From Halocafeteria seosinensis (lineage: Eukaryota; Sar; Bigyra; Bicosoecida), in the NCBI GenBank assembly GCA_001687465.1, contig LVLI01000382.1, forward strand, positions 1 through 56,596: a DNA stretch of 56,596 nt, read 5' to 3'. Positions 20,001 through 32,595 of this stretch are shown here, piece after piece. How positions within the stretch are numbered: position 1 is the first letter of the stretch; each line of letters starts with the position of its first letter. The notes below the pieces were generated by a model, which had not been told where the DNA came from, searched no databases, and saw nothing but the letters and a program-made list of their open reading frames with translations. Both the position numbers and the translations under genes were made by a program.

Positions 20001-23000
20001 ATGAGTGGTCTCCTCTTGGAGGAAGATGAAGGAGCCCAGTGTGACATACAGCCTGGCCATGTGGCCTACATGTGCTTCGCGTCGACACTCGTTATGCTGC
20101 AGACGCCAGGTACGGAAGAGTGGAATTCAGGTGCCCTCGTAGATCTTTAATTCGTTTTATTCTATTGCATACAGCTACCGGTATCGCGCAAGCTGGTATC
20201 ATTCGGAGGAAAAATGTGCTCTCGATTCTGATGCAGACAATCACAGGAATGGTGGTGGGATCGGTTCTGTGGTTTGTGGTTGGCTACACACTGGTTTGGG
20301 GTACGAGCGAAACTTCGACGGTGGCACATTTATCTAATGGTAACTAATCGTATGGGTGCTCGAAACAGGTCCGAGTTTGGGAGGAATTATTGGCCATCCG
20401 ACTAAAGGCGCTTTCATGCTCAATGTGCCAGTCGATACATGCGTCTCCGCCGCACCACATATTCCTGGAATACTTTTTGCAGCATTTCAAATGATGTTCG
20501 CATTAATGACTCCAGTACTGGTAACAGGAGCATGGGCGGAAAAACTCACGTTCGAAGTAAGTCTCATAAGCAAGTAACTGTACCGCTGATATGAAGAAAC
20601 GTTAAATTTCCCGCGAATATGTATATGGTGCAGGCATTCCTCCTTTTCCTTGTCATTTGGCCGTTTGCTGGTGAGTATCCCAATTCGCTTCCTTGTGTGG
20701 GTAGTTGACGAATACTTAATTGCCTGCTCACTCGCAGTTTATTATCCCCTCGCTCACTGGATTTGGAACGGACAGGGATGGCTAAAATCAATGGGTGTTT
20801 TGGATTTCGCTGGAGGTATGGTTATCCATACTTCGTCTGGCGTCGCCGGTAAGTAGTTCGTTTTGCTGGCATTGCATCGATAACATTTGGTGTTGTTACG
20901 GGGTTGTCAATGTATCTCAGGCCTTGTTGTGGCTATCATGCTTGCAAGAAGGAGAAAGATTGAGGAACTAGTTGACAGTCATCACAACTTACCGTTAATG
21001 TTCATTGGTATGACTTCCTGTTTTGTTGTCACACTGTTACTGACCAGGTTCAAATGACGTTGTTGCTGTTCCAGGTGCTATTTTTATTTTTGCGGGATGG
21101 TATTCCTTTAACGGAGCTTCAGCTTATGCGGCAAATGGGCAATCAGCTCAGGCCTTAATGTCCACCCACATCAGTGGATGCACTGGGGGGATTTGCTGGT
21201 TGATCATGTCGTGGTGGCTCGACCATGACCCCGCTCCTGTTGACGTTGCTGCAGCAGAGAGCGAAGGAGAATTTGAAGACAGCGACGCTATGTCATCCAT
21301 CTTGGATTCAAGTGACAAGCATACTCAAAGAGTGGCTCCTACCAAAAAGCCTCAACGGCGTAAGCATCAACGAAGGTGGCACATGAAAGAAATCATCAAT
21401 GGTGTCCTTGCTGGTTTGGCGTCAATCACAGCAGGGAGTGGTTACGTTGCTCCTCAAGCTGCATTTTTTATTGGCATTGGAGCTGCCTTCACTTCGTACT
21501 TCACAATTTATCTGCTTAAGAAATACCGTGTGGATGATGTGCTAGATGTAATGGCACTGCAAGGTACCCCCGGAATCTGGGGATCGTTTGCAGTCGGTTG
21601 GGCAGCCCGTAGCATCAAGGACTTTGACCTTGGAGAAAGGTCCGCCGTATTCTACGGGGGTGGATTTCGACTTCTTGGTGTTCAGTGCCTCGCTATCGTT
21701 GTCACCGTTGTTTGGGCTGCCTTTTGGACGTGGGTCATCTTTAAGTGTATGTCAATCTTCATGGGCATCGAAGTAGACAGCGATGTCGAGGCCAAGGGGC
21801 TTGATGTAGTAAGTATTTCGTGTTGCCACCGTTGATATCTCTATTCTTTACCCTACTGGGGGACCTCCCACAATGCAGCATCAAATAGGTGAACACGCTT
21901 ACGATTTGGATGAATTTGGACATCCAGTGTACACTACGTCTGCTGATGAATCCCTTCTTGCTGCCAGACTCCGGGATGCGTGCGCTATGGGAAATCTATC
22001 GGGTAAGTATTTGCCGCTTTCTACAGTAAGCGACAATCGAACGACCAACACGTGATAAATTGGTTGCAGAGGTGAAATGGCTTCTTCGAATTGGCGGAGA
22101 TCCTTCAAAGCCTGATTATGACCATAAGCAAGCACTCCATTGGGCCGTCGAAAGCGGCCAGTTGAGAATATGCAAAGCAATTTTGGCGGATTCTTCGGTC
22201 GACATCAATGCCACGGATCGATGGGGGGATACTCCTTTAGTTGAGGCTATAGCAAGGGGTTATGAAGATATTGCCCAATATTTGCAGGGCATGGGTGCCA
22301 CTCTCCCGGCTGATGAAGAGGGCATATACTGCCTCTGCGCCGCAAGTCACAACGGTGACATAAATGAAATTAGGCATTTAATTAGGCGTGGGATCCCCGT
22401 GAACTCGAGCGATTACGATCGTCGTACTGCATTGCACATTGCAGCTTCGGAGGTACGATACTTGATGTAATTTCGATATAGCTTGCATAAGGTGTTCATT
22501 TTGAGTGTACAGGGCCATCTGGATGTTTGTCGATTCCTCCTCAGTGCCGGGGCCGATGTTTTGGCCGTGGATATGCGCGGTGACTCTCCCGTAGACAACG
22601 CAAAATATTATGGACATAAGGAGATATATGAGTTGTTGCTGGAGGCACGTCCCGTGGGACCGACCAGAACACGGGCAAGAACTAGATCTTCGTTCACAAG
22701 GGAGAGGGAAGAAGATATAGCACCCATTCCCCCACCGCCTCGCTCGCGCACAATCGACACAGAGCAGACGGCTATTAAACCAACTCCACCATGGCGAGCG
22801 GCACTAAGTACTGTTAATTCACTTCCCGACGAACATACACCCGATTCCGGTGTAAAAACTCCTTTGTTAAGAGGAAGTGTTGGCGACAGCTCGAACACGA
22901 ACACATCCACCCAGCAGCTGCTAGTTACCGCTGCTGGAGAAGGAGACTTGTCTGAAGTAAAACGGTTGATCCGAAAGGGTGCAGACCCTACAGCTACTAG

Positions 23001-23684
23001 TTATGGTAAGTGCACAGACTACCCGCCAATGTGTCTGAATGCGTATTTAGGTTCGGATTGCAGATGGACGAACTCCTCTCCACCTTGCGGCGTGTAACAA
23101 CCATTTGAATATTGTGCAATATCTAGCGACGTTACCAGGAGTTAGTTGTTCCGCACTGGACCGGTACGTTTCCCACTTTCGAATGAGTTGAGGCTTTGTC
23201 AAACCATTCAGAGACCTTTCATTCGCATGTCAGGTATAAGCGATCTCCATACATGGAGGCAGTGCGAAACGGTGCTTCTGATGTGGCTCGTTGGCTCCAC
23301 GAAGTTCATCCATCTGCAAGTGCCGACCAGAGTATTGGGCACTTACTCTGTGCTGCCAGCGCCAAGGGAGATCTTCAGACGTTACAGAAATACCACCAGT
23401 GTGGAGTGCGTTTGGGATCGACGTGCGATTATGACAAACGAACAGCATTACATTTGGCAGCCTCTCAAGGGCATTTTCATGTTGTTGACTGGCTAGTGAA
23501 TGTCATTAGGGTCGACATAAACGTGAAAGACAGGTGGGGTGAAACACCACTTGACAACGCCAAAAACAAGCACCGGAGAGGGATATCTGAGATGTTGCTG
23601 AAGAAAATAAGAGGAAGATCACCCAATGAAGCACGCCACTTCCAGCTCGAGCCAGGAACCAAAGATTCCGTGGAGGAAGTTTGA
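20001..23684 (+). CDS. Ammonium transporter fused to C-terminal ankyrin repeats (12 exons)
   Basis: Exons 20001-20109, 20175-20300, 20369-20556, 20634-20670, 20738-20848, 20921-21007, 21075-21808, 21879-22002, 22070-22452, 22513-23005, 23064-23163 and 23234-23684 give 980 aa. Residues 1-490 are an Amt/Mep transporter: [60 protein letters not shown] with the first pore His (about 184), [13 protein letters not shown], and the conserved cytosolic tail [13 protein letters not shown]. The second pore His position reads [11 protein letters not shown], a Gln at about 382. An acidic/basic loop of about 60 residues is inserted after SWWLDHDP. Residues about 500-690 and 765-965 are two ankyrin blocks separated by a Pro/Ser linker; both contain DYDxRTALHxAAS. 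The protein should sit in a membrane and import ammonium, with ankyrins in the cytosol. Whether it still transports is uncertain. Confidence 0.93.
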
Positions 23685-23698
23685 TAGTGCACAGGGAT

Positions 23699-26104
23699 TC
23701 AGCTAGAGGTCAGCTTGTTAACAAGTCCCGTTGGGATACCCTCAAGAGCCAGATCAGTGGTACTATCTCCGACCGTTTCCAACCAATTTGCCGGCATCCT
23801 ACGCTGCAATCCTTCTACCGGCATCATCTCGAAAGAAATTTTCCGCCGGCTGATGTTAGTGTCATCTTCGTCATTGGATGGAGCTGCATAATCATCGTTG
23901 CGGTTCACCCACCAGCCTTTACAACGCTGAAGATACTCAGCTGATGCGTGAAAACAGCTGATAAGAGTTTGTCGCTCCCGAGAACTCTCAGTTGTATCAA
24001 ATCTTCGCAATGATGTCTCTATAAGTGCGAAAAGAACATTTGTGTGCCGCTTTGCCTTCTCTGTTTCAAGTCGATTGCCGCATGTCCGAAGACAAATGGT
24101 TTGAATAATCGCTAGTTGCAGTACATCTTGAAAGCCTAGGAGCTCAAGGGATGCCGCCGGGATCCTCCAAATCCCACGGTCTTCCGCCTTTTCCCCCAAA
24201 CGGAGAGGAGCAGCGCGGTGGGGGCGATAATTCGAGGCGAAGATCTCAATTATGTGGTCCAGTGCATCATATGCATCAGCTACTACCAAAGGATATGATA
24301 GACGTACTAAATCAATGGGATGTGTGGGGCGCGTGGTGAATCCATAAAGGTCGACCGCTCTAGACGTGATGCATATCCTGAGAGTTTGCCCAAACGCGTC
24401 TCTAATTTCTTCAGGTAAACTATCAAGTATCAAGAATTCACTTAGTTTACGGATGTTGTGCACCGGCATATCTACCATGTGAGGAGTCCTCTTTCTGATA
24501 ATTTCATATACGAGAACTCTAATGTCTTCACGTCCTTCCGCTAATGTTTGTGATAACTCACTGATGTCCATCAAACATTCTTTACTCGCAAACCCCGCGA
24601 GAGTGTCGCTTCCAAGGTGCGACAAGAGCACTCTAGATCCCAGGTGCTGGAGGCTTTCACGAGTAGAGCGGGACAAGACAGGCAGTACTTTAAGCGTCCT
24701 ATGCAAGTGCTTGAATAGCTCTAATGCGGTTCTTACACTGTTAGAAATTACCTCCAGATCCACGTGTGAAACATCACCAACAATCCGATCTGACAGTTTT
24801 CTAATAACCTCCTCTCTCTCTTGGGATATCCCAAATACACTGATCGACCAACACAGCCTCAGTTTATCAACGGAGGGCAACTTTTCCAAGTCGCTTCTAC
24901 CCTCTAAAAGAATATGCTGCAGCAGATGATTCCCGAGCGATGATGCAGCTACAGAGTTTTGAATATCTAGACGACATGCTAGAGCACTGAGAACGTGAGA
25001 CTGCGATGAAGCATCCCAGAGTGGGACGACGTTATAGCAAAAATTGATTAGTTCGGGAGAAGAGCAATCACTTTGTAAGAGCTCTTCTACCACTCGCTGT
25101 TGAGTTTCCTTGGTAGCTTCTGCTAGTCTAGATGATTTCCGTCCGCTCTCTGGACTCGGTTGGAAACATTGAAAGGATAAATGATCCCAAGTAAACTGAA
25201 GTAGCATCGATTGCCTCCGGAGAGCCCCATCGTGGGTTTTTTTAGCCCGATAGAGTTGTTCCGCTATAGTAGTATCCGTTGAGCGTCTTTCAGGATCCCA
25301 CTGGCGACCGAAGAGAGGCATCGTGTTCCTGCTTAAGAACTGGGCTGTTCGAATTGCCCATATCAATGCTGGCATTGCTTGCATCACAAACTTGTGCTTT
25401 TGTGACTTATGCAAGCGTGTCACAGCGCACCCCGCTTTGGAAGCAAGTTGCAAAGCATGATATCGAAGCCAAGTTACTTCAGTGGCTGAGAGAGACGTCA
25501 CGGGTGCCACATAGGTTCTATATTCAACTGAGCAAACAAGTTGTTGGGAGGACCTGTCCTGCCGCTGAAGCTTGGGCAACGTGCAGTGGGGCCAAAACCC
25601 ATAAGCTTCAGTGCAATACTCAGCCACTCTCGCTGCTTGGTGCGCACAGGCGACGACTTCAGCCGGGGTCCATTCCTGTCCCAAACTACGCTTTGCCAGA
25701 GATTGTGTGACTTCCTTGAACATGTCACAGAGCTCTTCCAAGGTAGTACTGTCTATGTAGAGCAGCTGCTCCAGTTTGGCTCCATTCAAAGCATCGAACA
25801 AAGTGGCTGCATATAATTTGGGGTCTCGACGTCCCGAATGCTCCTTGTATAGCTCAATACAGCGAGTTATGTCCTCGAATGGGGAAGTAGAGTTCTCCTC
25901 TCGGGAGCTTACAGAAGTGCCATACTCCTCTAGTTGACAACGACGGACAGACCATGCACGATAGAGGGGACATATGTGTTGAAACGAAGCAATAGTAGAG
26001 TTGACACTACCTCGGGATGTAGTGAATAGAGACAGTGGCCTCGCTAAGAGTCCTCGATGGACCCTAGGACACAGAGTCTGCATGAGCAGCAACCGTACAT
26101 GCAT
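23699..26104 (-). CDS. Unknown 801-aa intronless protein with organelle-like leader
   Basis: A single uninterrupted frame from an ATG at 26104. The first about 40 residues (LCPRVHRGLLARPLSLFTTS) are basic, hydroxylated and poor in acidic residues, suggesting a mitochondrial or plastid presequence. The rest is helical and Leu-rich, with segments such as KLRLCWSISVFG that recall FASTK/OPR-type organellar RNA-binding helical repeats, but I see no RAP domain and no catalytic motif. The stop is 14 bp from the stop of the convergent ammonium transporter. It lacks introns although most neighbours have several. The family is unassigned; the organellar RNA-metabolism idea is weak inference. Confidence 0.6.
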   Translation of the reverse strand: MHVRLLLMQTLCPRVHRGLLARPLSLFTTSRGSVNSTIASFQHICPLYRAWSVRRCQLEEYGTSVSSREENSTSPFEDITRCIELYKEHSGRRDPKLYAATLFDALNGAKLEQLLYIDSTTLEELCDMFKEVTQSLAKRSLGQEWTPAEVVACAHQAARVAEYCTEAYGFWPHCTLPKLQRQDRSSQQLVCSVEYRTYVAPVTSLSATEVTWLRYHALQLASKAGCAVTRLHKSQKHKFVMQAMPALIWAIRTAQFLSRNTMPLFGRQWDPERRSTDTTIAEQLYRAKKTHDGALRRQSMLLQFTWDHLSFQCFQPSPESGRKSSRLAEATKETQQRVVEELLQSDCSSPELINFCYNVVPLWDASSQSHVLSALACRLDIQNSVAASSLGNHLLQHILLEGRSDLEKLPSVDKLRLCWSISVFGISQEREEVIRKLSDRIVGDVSHVDLEVISNSVRTALELFKHLHRTLKVLPVLSRSTRESLQHLGSRVLLSHLGSDTLAGFASKECLMDISELSQTLAEGREDIRVLVYEIIRKRTPHMVDMPVHNIRKLSEFLILDSLPEEIRDAFGQTLRICITSRAVDLYGFTTRPTHPIDLVRLSYPLVVADAYDALDHIIEIFASNYRPHRAAPLRLGEKAEDRGIWRIPAASLELLGFQDVLQLAIIQTICLRTCGNRLETEKAKRHTNVLFALIETSLRRFDTTESSRERQTLISCFHASAEYLQRCKGWWVNRNDDYAAPSNDEDDTNISRRKISFEMMPVEGLQRRMPANWLETVGDSTTDLALEGIPTGLVNKLTSS

Positions 26105-26367
26105 GTGTGCGTACAGCCACTACAGCATAGTACGAGCCCTCCACATTCCCTACCAATGAGTGGAAACAGCAACACATGCCATCATTAAGCGCACCAGTAC
26201 CGGGGACAATCATCGTGGCGCTTGTGAAGGTCAAAATTGTGAAGATGACCTCTGGAGGTTACAGTTAGACACGTAGAACTGTATATTGGTGAAAACCACA
26301 TCAATCGTGCTTGAACTAGAGCGCAAGAATGCAGTGTACTCGACAGATGCATTGCCGTTCGGTATGC

Positions 26368-29317
26368 TCATGCAATGTAGCTGCGGTGACAAAGCCATAT
26401 CACGTTGGAACGACTGGCCATACACTGGTGTCCAGACTTACTGGTACGTTCGATGATCGTCAGTGTCACGTTCCATGTAGTCGTTATTAATGCAATACTC
26501 GATTCTACGCCGAACCAATTTCGTTTCCGGATTGAAGAACAGTAGTTGCCTTGAAACCTCAGCAATGAGCTCTTCATGGCCCATTGTCTGACGCGTCTTC
26601 ATGATCCTCACCTGCAACGGCATGCCGCAAGCGTATATACGCTGGTTAACCATACTAGAACGTAAACACTTACAATTGTCGCATCAATTGCAGCCCGTCT
26701 ATAATTCTCAAGTTTTTGAGGATCATGGGCTTCTTCAAGGGATACCATTGGGATTTGGAACCTCCGAAGCTTCGAGCTGAAATGGTTATTCAATTTGAAC
26801 TTATCCTTGGGTTTTATCTTCGGTTCAGGCGGACTCTTTTCAACAATTTTAAAATGTTTGTTACAACTAAGGCTATGCAGCACGCGTTTGGCAACTTCTT
26901 CGCCTGCATCTTCCAGTGTCGTTATTTGAGTACGCCTGACCAATTCCTTGAGGTCGAGACTCTGCTCCCCCAATTCATCGAGCAACAACAAGAAAACAGC
27001 CTGGAGCGTCTTGACCGTTAACTCATACGATCTCGTCTCTTGAGACTTTTTCCCAATGAATCTTCCTTTCAGAAGTGCTATTCCCTCAGTGTGTTGCCAT
27101 GTCAAACGTCTGTATAATCGCCGTTCTTGAACTTAAGAGGTGGAAATCAATTATTTCCTGCATCTTACCTATTCTGGGCTGTGCTAAAATAGAACTGCTC
27201 GAATGCACGCTCACACGTTTCGAAAAGATCGGGAAGCCGCACTTGGACTTGAACAAAATTTGGCCACCATCCGTGGGTTAGAACACGCACATTGAAGTCA
27301 AACCTCCCAACATTGCCAAACGCTCCGTTTTCTCCCTTCTCGACTTCCCTATCCCTCCACTCCGCAAAACGGGACATTTGCTCGGCACTACCTGCAATCC
27401 TCGATGATAGTTAAAACAGATGTCCAGCGGAAAACATCGCATGCCCACTTACCTTCCTCTTCACGGATCATGCCTTCGATTTTCCCCGTGAATTGAGCGC
27501 CGTGGCGCAATTTTAACTTTGAAACTACGGATTTCTCTGCGTCCCGACTGGCCGTTCGACCGGATAGTAATCGCTTTGCCAACAAATTGCGATAGATGTC
27601 AATGAAAAGATCCTTTTCGTAGACAAAATCTAGCATTTCGACAATTCGGTCAATTTCTGCTTCCAGCTCAATCTCGTTTAACTTCAAGCTACCTTTCAAT
27701 ACTTGGTCACTATAGGCCGCCAGCAATTCGATATTACTGTGTTTGAACTTAGCTTGTTTGTTAACAAGGACTTGAAATGCTTGTGTTAGTGCCTTCTGCA
27801 GCAATCTGTGATCTCCGAACTCATTGCGAACCTTATTCCTCCATTCTTCCAAAAGACTCAGCAACTGTTTTACGTAGTCTTCATCCACTCTAGTATCTTT
27901 CGAAGGATTTTCTTTCACTTTCTGCTCCCTTTGTTCAATAATGCGAGATCCAGTATCCTGAAAACCAGGAACTCACCCGTAAGTGAAGCGCGCTTATCAC
28001 AATGCCAACCGCGCACATACAATAATGAATCCGTTTACAACTTTGCTAATATCTTCGAGACCCTCGTTAACTCCATGAAATAGACGGAACAAACGCGATA
28101 GATCCTCTCTCTTATCGTTCTGCGGAATGGCGATCAAACTGTTGAGGGAATTGCAAACTAAATCGATCCGCATACAACGCAAGACCCACTTCCAACATGA
28201 ATCTTAAGCCTGTAGGCTTATAGAGGATTTCATTCTTCTTTTCCTCGACAAAAACTTGTTCCAAAGTTCTCCGCACGGGTTGCTGACTCCGCTTCTCTAG
28301 GCACTCATTGCATCGCTCCAGCTCGTCTTCGAAGAAGTACTGTGATTTCCGTAGATACTCCGAAACGCTTTTCTCATCAACCCAGCTAGTGGCTAATGAG
28401 CGAGCATACGTCCGAAGATAATCTATTAAAGCTGCTTCCAAATCGGCATAAACGTTCGATTCTTTGATAGCGGTGTCCATCGTGATGAACAAATCACTAC
28501 ATCTGTACCATACCATCCAATGATTTTCCATTACCGTACACTTAGGCACCCATATATGCCATCTTAGCCATTGCTTACCCTCTCAACATATTGCGGTCAA
28601 TGTTGGTACCTTCCCTATCCTTCATCAGTTGCTTATGGAACACTGCCGCAACGGGATACTTAACTATCGAGAAGATTTTCTCGTTAAACAAGGAGTGAGC
28701 TGAATGCATTCAAGCGACATGCACGCTTTGACGGGAGAAACATCCGTAACTAGCCTATATCGCTAACCTGTTTCTTCCAGATTTTTTCCTGCTTCCTCCT
28801 TGTCCGTATGGTTGTTGGGGTTTTCATCAAGCTTCAGAAAGAATCGTTTCAGCCAATGTTTCACTAAACAGTGTCGTTTCCATACGGTCTCTACCGCGAT
28901 AATAAGGTCGACATCCTCCATACCTTCGACTCTAGGTTTCAGGTAATTATCCATGTAATATTCCACAACCTGCAGAGGAATCAACCATGACTAATGACAT
29001 CTGAGTCTTTTCAACCGGAGATGTATATGTGCGCTTACGTTCCGATGTTTCTCTAAAAACTTCGCTTTCAAGGAAGCCCCTCGACTAAAAAGTCTGCAAA
29101 CATTCATAGTCCGTACGGGCACTCAAGTTCCTAAATCCGTGAAAACTCACGTCATCAGCTTTAGTTTCTCCTGCATAGTAAAGTGTCCATATTTCTCAGT
29201 GTCAAAATCACTCTCAATCAAGTTTATCAGCTTATCCACGCATTCGTTAATGTATGCGAAGGCCTTCTCCGGCACCAGCTGGCCCCTACCATCCAAGAGG
29301 TCGGCTATGGTACTCAT
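26368..29317 (-). CDS. Cullin, CUL1-like, tandem copy A (multi-exon)
   Basis: A cullin scaffold for a RING-type ubiquitin ligase. In order from the start: MSTIADLLDGRGQLV, short exon LFSRGASLKAKFLEKHRN, VVEYYMDNYLKPRVEG, HSLFNEKIFSIVKYPVAAVF, CSDLFITMDTAIKES, KHSNIELLAAYSDQVLKG, the cullin-homology core DIYRNLLAKRLLSGRTAS and SKLKLRHGAQFTGK, LTHGWWPNF, and the winged-helix tail with the neddylation Lys in VRIMKTRQ and RRRIEYCINNDYMERD. A tiny last exon supplies the canonical end (TYHYIA), ending at 26368. Introns are about 60-90 nt. I saw no disruption. The N-terminal adaptor-binding half is shorter than in copy C and lacks the usual tyrosine/cysteine-rich short exon. Adaptor class (SKP1 or other) is not decided. 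Confidence 0.9.
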
Positions 29318-29689
29318 AGTGTTGGGAATGGGGCTACACTGGGGATAATGGGAATGAGAGAGCAGGACGAAATGAAGTTTCTTTGATACCTTTTTGCTAA
29401 CAACCGGAGCTATACATACTCATCAACGCTTACTGACAATACTGCAATAATCAATCTCTCATCTTTCGAGAGAATAGCAGTCTCTGTAGACAACACAACA
29501 CGGCCTTCACAACGACTTCACAACATGGATACTACCCCATGGATAACGCGTTGAACACGGGTGTACTCAGATAAATGTAGACAAAGAACCGTCCTAGGAT
29601 TGGAGAAGGGTGAACACGCTACTAAGCAACATACACTGCGATGTATCTGCACTCTTTTGACCGTATCTATACACCTAGCTGGGCTCGGC
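29318..29689. other. Intergenic between cullin copies A and B
   Basis: 372 bp with no gene or repeat recognised. It holds the copy A upstream region and the copy B 3' end. Confidence 0.4.
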
Positions 29690-32595
29690 CTACGCCACGT
29701 AACTGTGAAAATCAGATACAAGAGTTCGACCCAAATTAATAAACGGAATAGCGTTTATGGATAAGAACTCACTTGTAGGTGCTATCATCTTCCGTATTCC
29801 GTTCCATGTAGTCGTTGTTAATGCAATACTCAATTCTTCGTCGAATCACCTTCATGTCTGGACTGAAGAATTGCAATTGATTTAACACTTCTCCAATAAG
29901 ATCCTGATGTTTCATCGTCTGACGAGTCTTCATAATGCGGACCTGTAAAGATGACAATAGATGCCATATACACACAGCACCAAACTAGCCTTCCCCATGA
30001 TTGACTTACAATCGCCGCATCGATCGCAGCTCGGCGGTCGAGTTCAATCTTTCGGGGATCATGCGCCTCTTCAAGAGACGCCATTGGGATCTGGAACTTG
30101 CGAAGGCTCGAAGCAAACTTAAGATTCAATTTGAATTTATCATCGGCCTTTATCTTTGGGCCAGAAGGGTTCTTCTCTAACACTTTGAATTTCTTGTTGC
30201 AACTGAGACTGTGCAGCACACGCTTTGCAACATCGTCAGTAGTCTGAGTCTGCTTACGCACTTCAGTGAAGTCCACACTTTTGTCTCCTACTTCATCAAA
30301 ATATAGCAGAAATACTGCCTGAAGGGTTTTCACAGTAATCTCGTATGACTTGGTGGTCTGCTTCGCTTTGTCCGGAAACTTCCCCTTGAGAACCGCTGTC
30401 CCTTCGCTATTCTGCCAATTCAGGCGCCTGCATACCATGCCAACTACAATTGACCAACATAGTAACACAGAAAACACGCGTCTTTAACTTACCGATTTAT
30501 GGAGATGTTGTAATAATATTGTTCATATGCTCTTTGGCATGTCTCAAACAGATCAGGGAGTTTTACGTCAACCTGAACAAAGTTTGGCCACCAGCCGTAC
30601 GTCAAGATCCGCACATTAAAATCAACATTAGGAATATTTCCAAAGGCACCATTGTGCCCCTTCTTCATTTCGGCATCTCTCCATTCCGCAAACGTTTCCA
30701 TTTGAGCACTCCCTGCAGCCGCTAATAGTCAACTCTCGTACATCTCTTGAACTACCTATACTCCAACTTACCCTGCTCCAAATCCCGGAGCATTCCTTCT
30801 AATTTTCCCGTGAATTGAGCACCATGGCGCAGTTTGAGCTTCGAAATCATCGATATTTCAGCGTCACGACTCGCGGTACGACCCGATATCAAGCGCTTTG
30901 CCAACAGGTTGCGATAGATATCCACAAAGACATCTTTTTCGATGACGAAGCTAAACAAAACGATCAATCGTTCAAGCTCATCTTCTCTTTCAGCTTCGGT
31001 TAACTTAATAGATCCTTTCAAAACTTGATCACTATATGTTGCCAACAACTCAATGTTGCTATGTTTGAAATTGCCATTTTTATTTACAATTACTTCAAAG
31101 GCTTCCTTCATCGCCTTTTGCAACAAAGCATGATCTCCAAACGCATTCTTCACTTTATCCTTCCACTCTTCCAATAAGCTTAGCAGTTGCTTAACATAAT
31201 CTTCATCAACATTCTTGTCTTTCGATGGATCTTCTTTAACTTTTTGTTCCCTCTGTTGAATGATATTCATCCCGGAATCCTGTAAGACAAAATGGTGGAG
31301 TCGAAAACTTGTGGGGGAGCTTTTATAGCAGGCACTACTCACAATAACAAAATCCTTTACAGCTTTGCTGATCTCCTCAAGTCCCTCTTGAACTCTTTGG
31401 AACAAGTAGTATAGTCTGGCTAAATCATCACGCTTATCATTCTGTACGAAACGGATCAAACAACTGTAGGTGAAAGAGTAGCATGTAGCTTGACAATAAA
31501 TAGCTTACTTCTAACATGAACCTTAAACCTGTCGACTTGTAAAGAATGGCATCTTTTTTTTCGGCAACAAGCGTCGATTCAAGAGTTTTCAGAATAGGTT
31601 TCTGAGAGCGTTCTTCCAAGCAGTCACTGCATCGCTGCAGTTCCTCTTGGAAACATTGTTCCGTTTTCACCAAGTAACTGGAGATGCTCTCTTCGTCAAT
31701 CCATGTGCTAGCCACACTGCGGGTATGACTTGCTAAATATTTGATCAAAGTTTGCTCAAGTTCGTCATACACCTTCGATTCTTTGATCGCTGTGTCCATC
31801 GCCACAAATAGGTCGCTACATCTGCAAATGAGTCGGCCCTTAGCTACACCGCAAAGAATAATGTAAACCCCCACTCTTACCCTTTCAATGCACTACGGTC
31901 AATGTTCGAACCTTGTCGGTCCTCCATGAGCTGTTCATGGAATGCTGCCGGTACCGTCGACTTAATTTCCTTGAAGATCTTATCGTGGAATGCCGAATGG
32001 CCTGGAGAGAGTCGTAATGAGTTACTCCCTAGAAATCAAGCTTCTGGAACAGGCAGTCCTCACCTGTTTCTAAAAGCGTGCTTCCTGCCGCATTATTTTG
32101 CTGAGATTTGTCTGCCATTGAGAAGAAACGCTTAAGCCAATCGTTCATAAGGCAGTGCCGCTTCCACACGGTTTTGACGGCCATGATCAGATAGGAGCCG
32201 TCCAGCTCAGCGAGTTCGGGCTTGAGATAGTTATCCATGTAAAACTCCAAGATCTGTTCATCCAAGCAAAAGACTATCACCAAAGGCTCTATCCCAACGA
32301 CTTCCGCTCTCTCATACCTCGCGGTGCTTGTCTCTCAATGGCAGGTCTTCCGCTTTGCTGACAACCCTGCAGAGTTCACCCAAGTTCGGTCAGCTTTTCA
32401 GAAACCAAGGCAGCGCTCAATCCAGTGCACTTACGTCATCATTTTCATTTTCTCGTGCATCGTGAAGTGACCGTACTTATTCGTATCGAAGTCACTCTCG
32501 AGAAGATTGATCAACTTCCTGACCAACTCGTCAATGTATCGAAAAACTTTGATCTGGGACAAGTTGCCCCGTCTATCCACGAAATCACGCAACAT
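29690..32595 (-). CDS. Cullin, CUL1-like, tandem copy B (multi-exon)
   Basis: Closest relative of copy A in the window. It begins MLRDFVDRRGNLSQIKVF, followed by a short exon VVSKAEDLPLRDKHRE, then ILEFYMDNYLKPELAE-like sequence, CSDLFVAMDTAIKESKVY, KHSNIELLATYSDQVLKGS, DIYRNLLAKRLISGRTAS, SKLKLRHGAQFTGKLEG, LTYGWWPNFVQVDVK, and the tail VRIMKTRQTMKHQDL with the neddylation Lys and RRRIEYCINNDYMERN. The last intron sits at the same place and phase as in copy A, giving the ending TYNYVA. No disruption was seen. Identical intron position and strand support a tandem duplication followed by divergence, strongest in the N-terminal region. Confidence 0.9.

Noticed and set aside
20340-20368. 29-nt intron in the ammonium transporter
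   Set aside because: An upstream donor at 20301 gives a 68-nt intron and restores the conserved GYTLVWGGPSLGG junction, so the tiny intron is unnecessary.
23699-26104. RAP-domain or FAST-kinase assignment for the 801-aa protein
   Set aside because: Helical Leu-rich character is suggestive, but no RAP signature was seen at the C-terminus.
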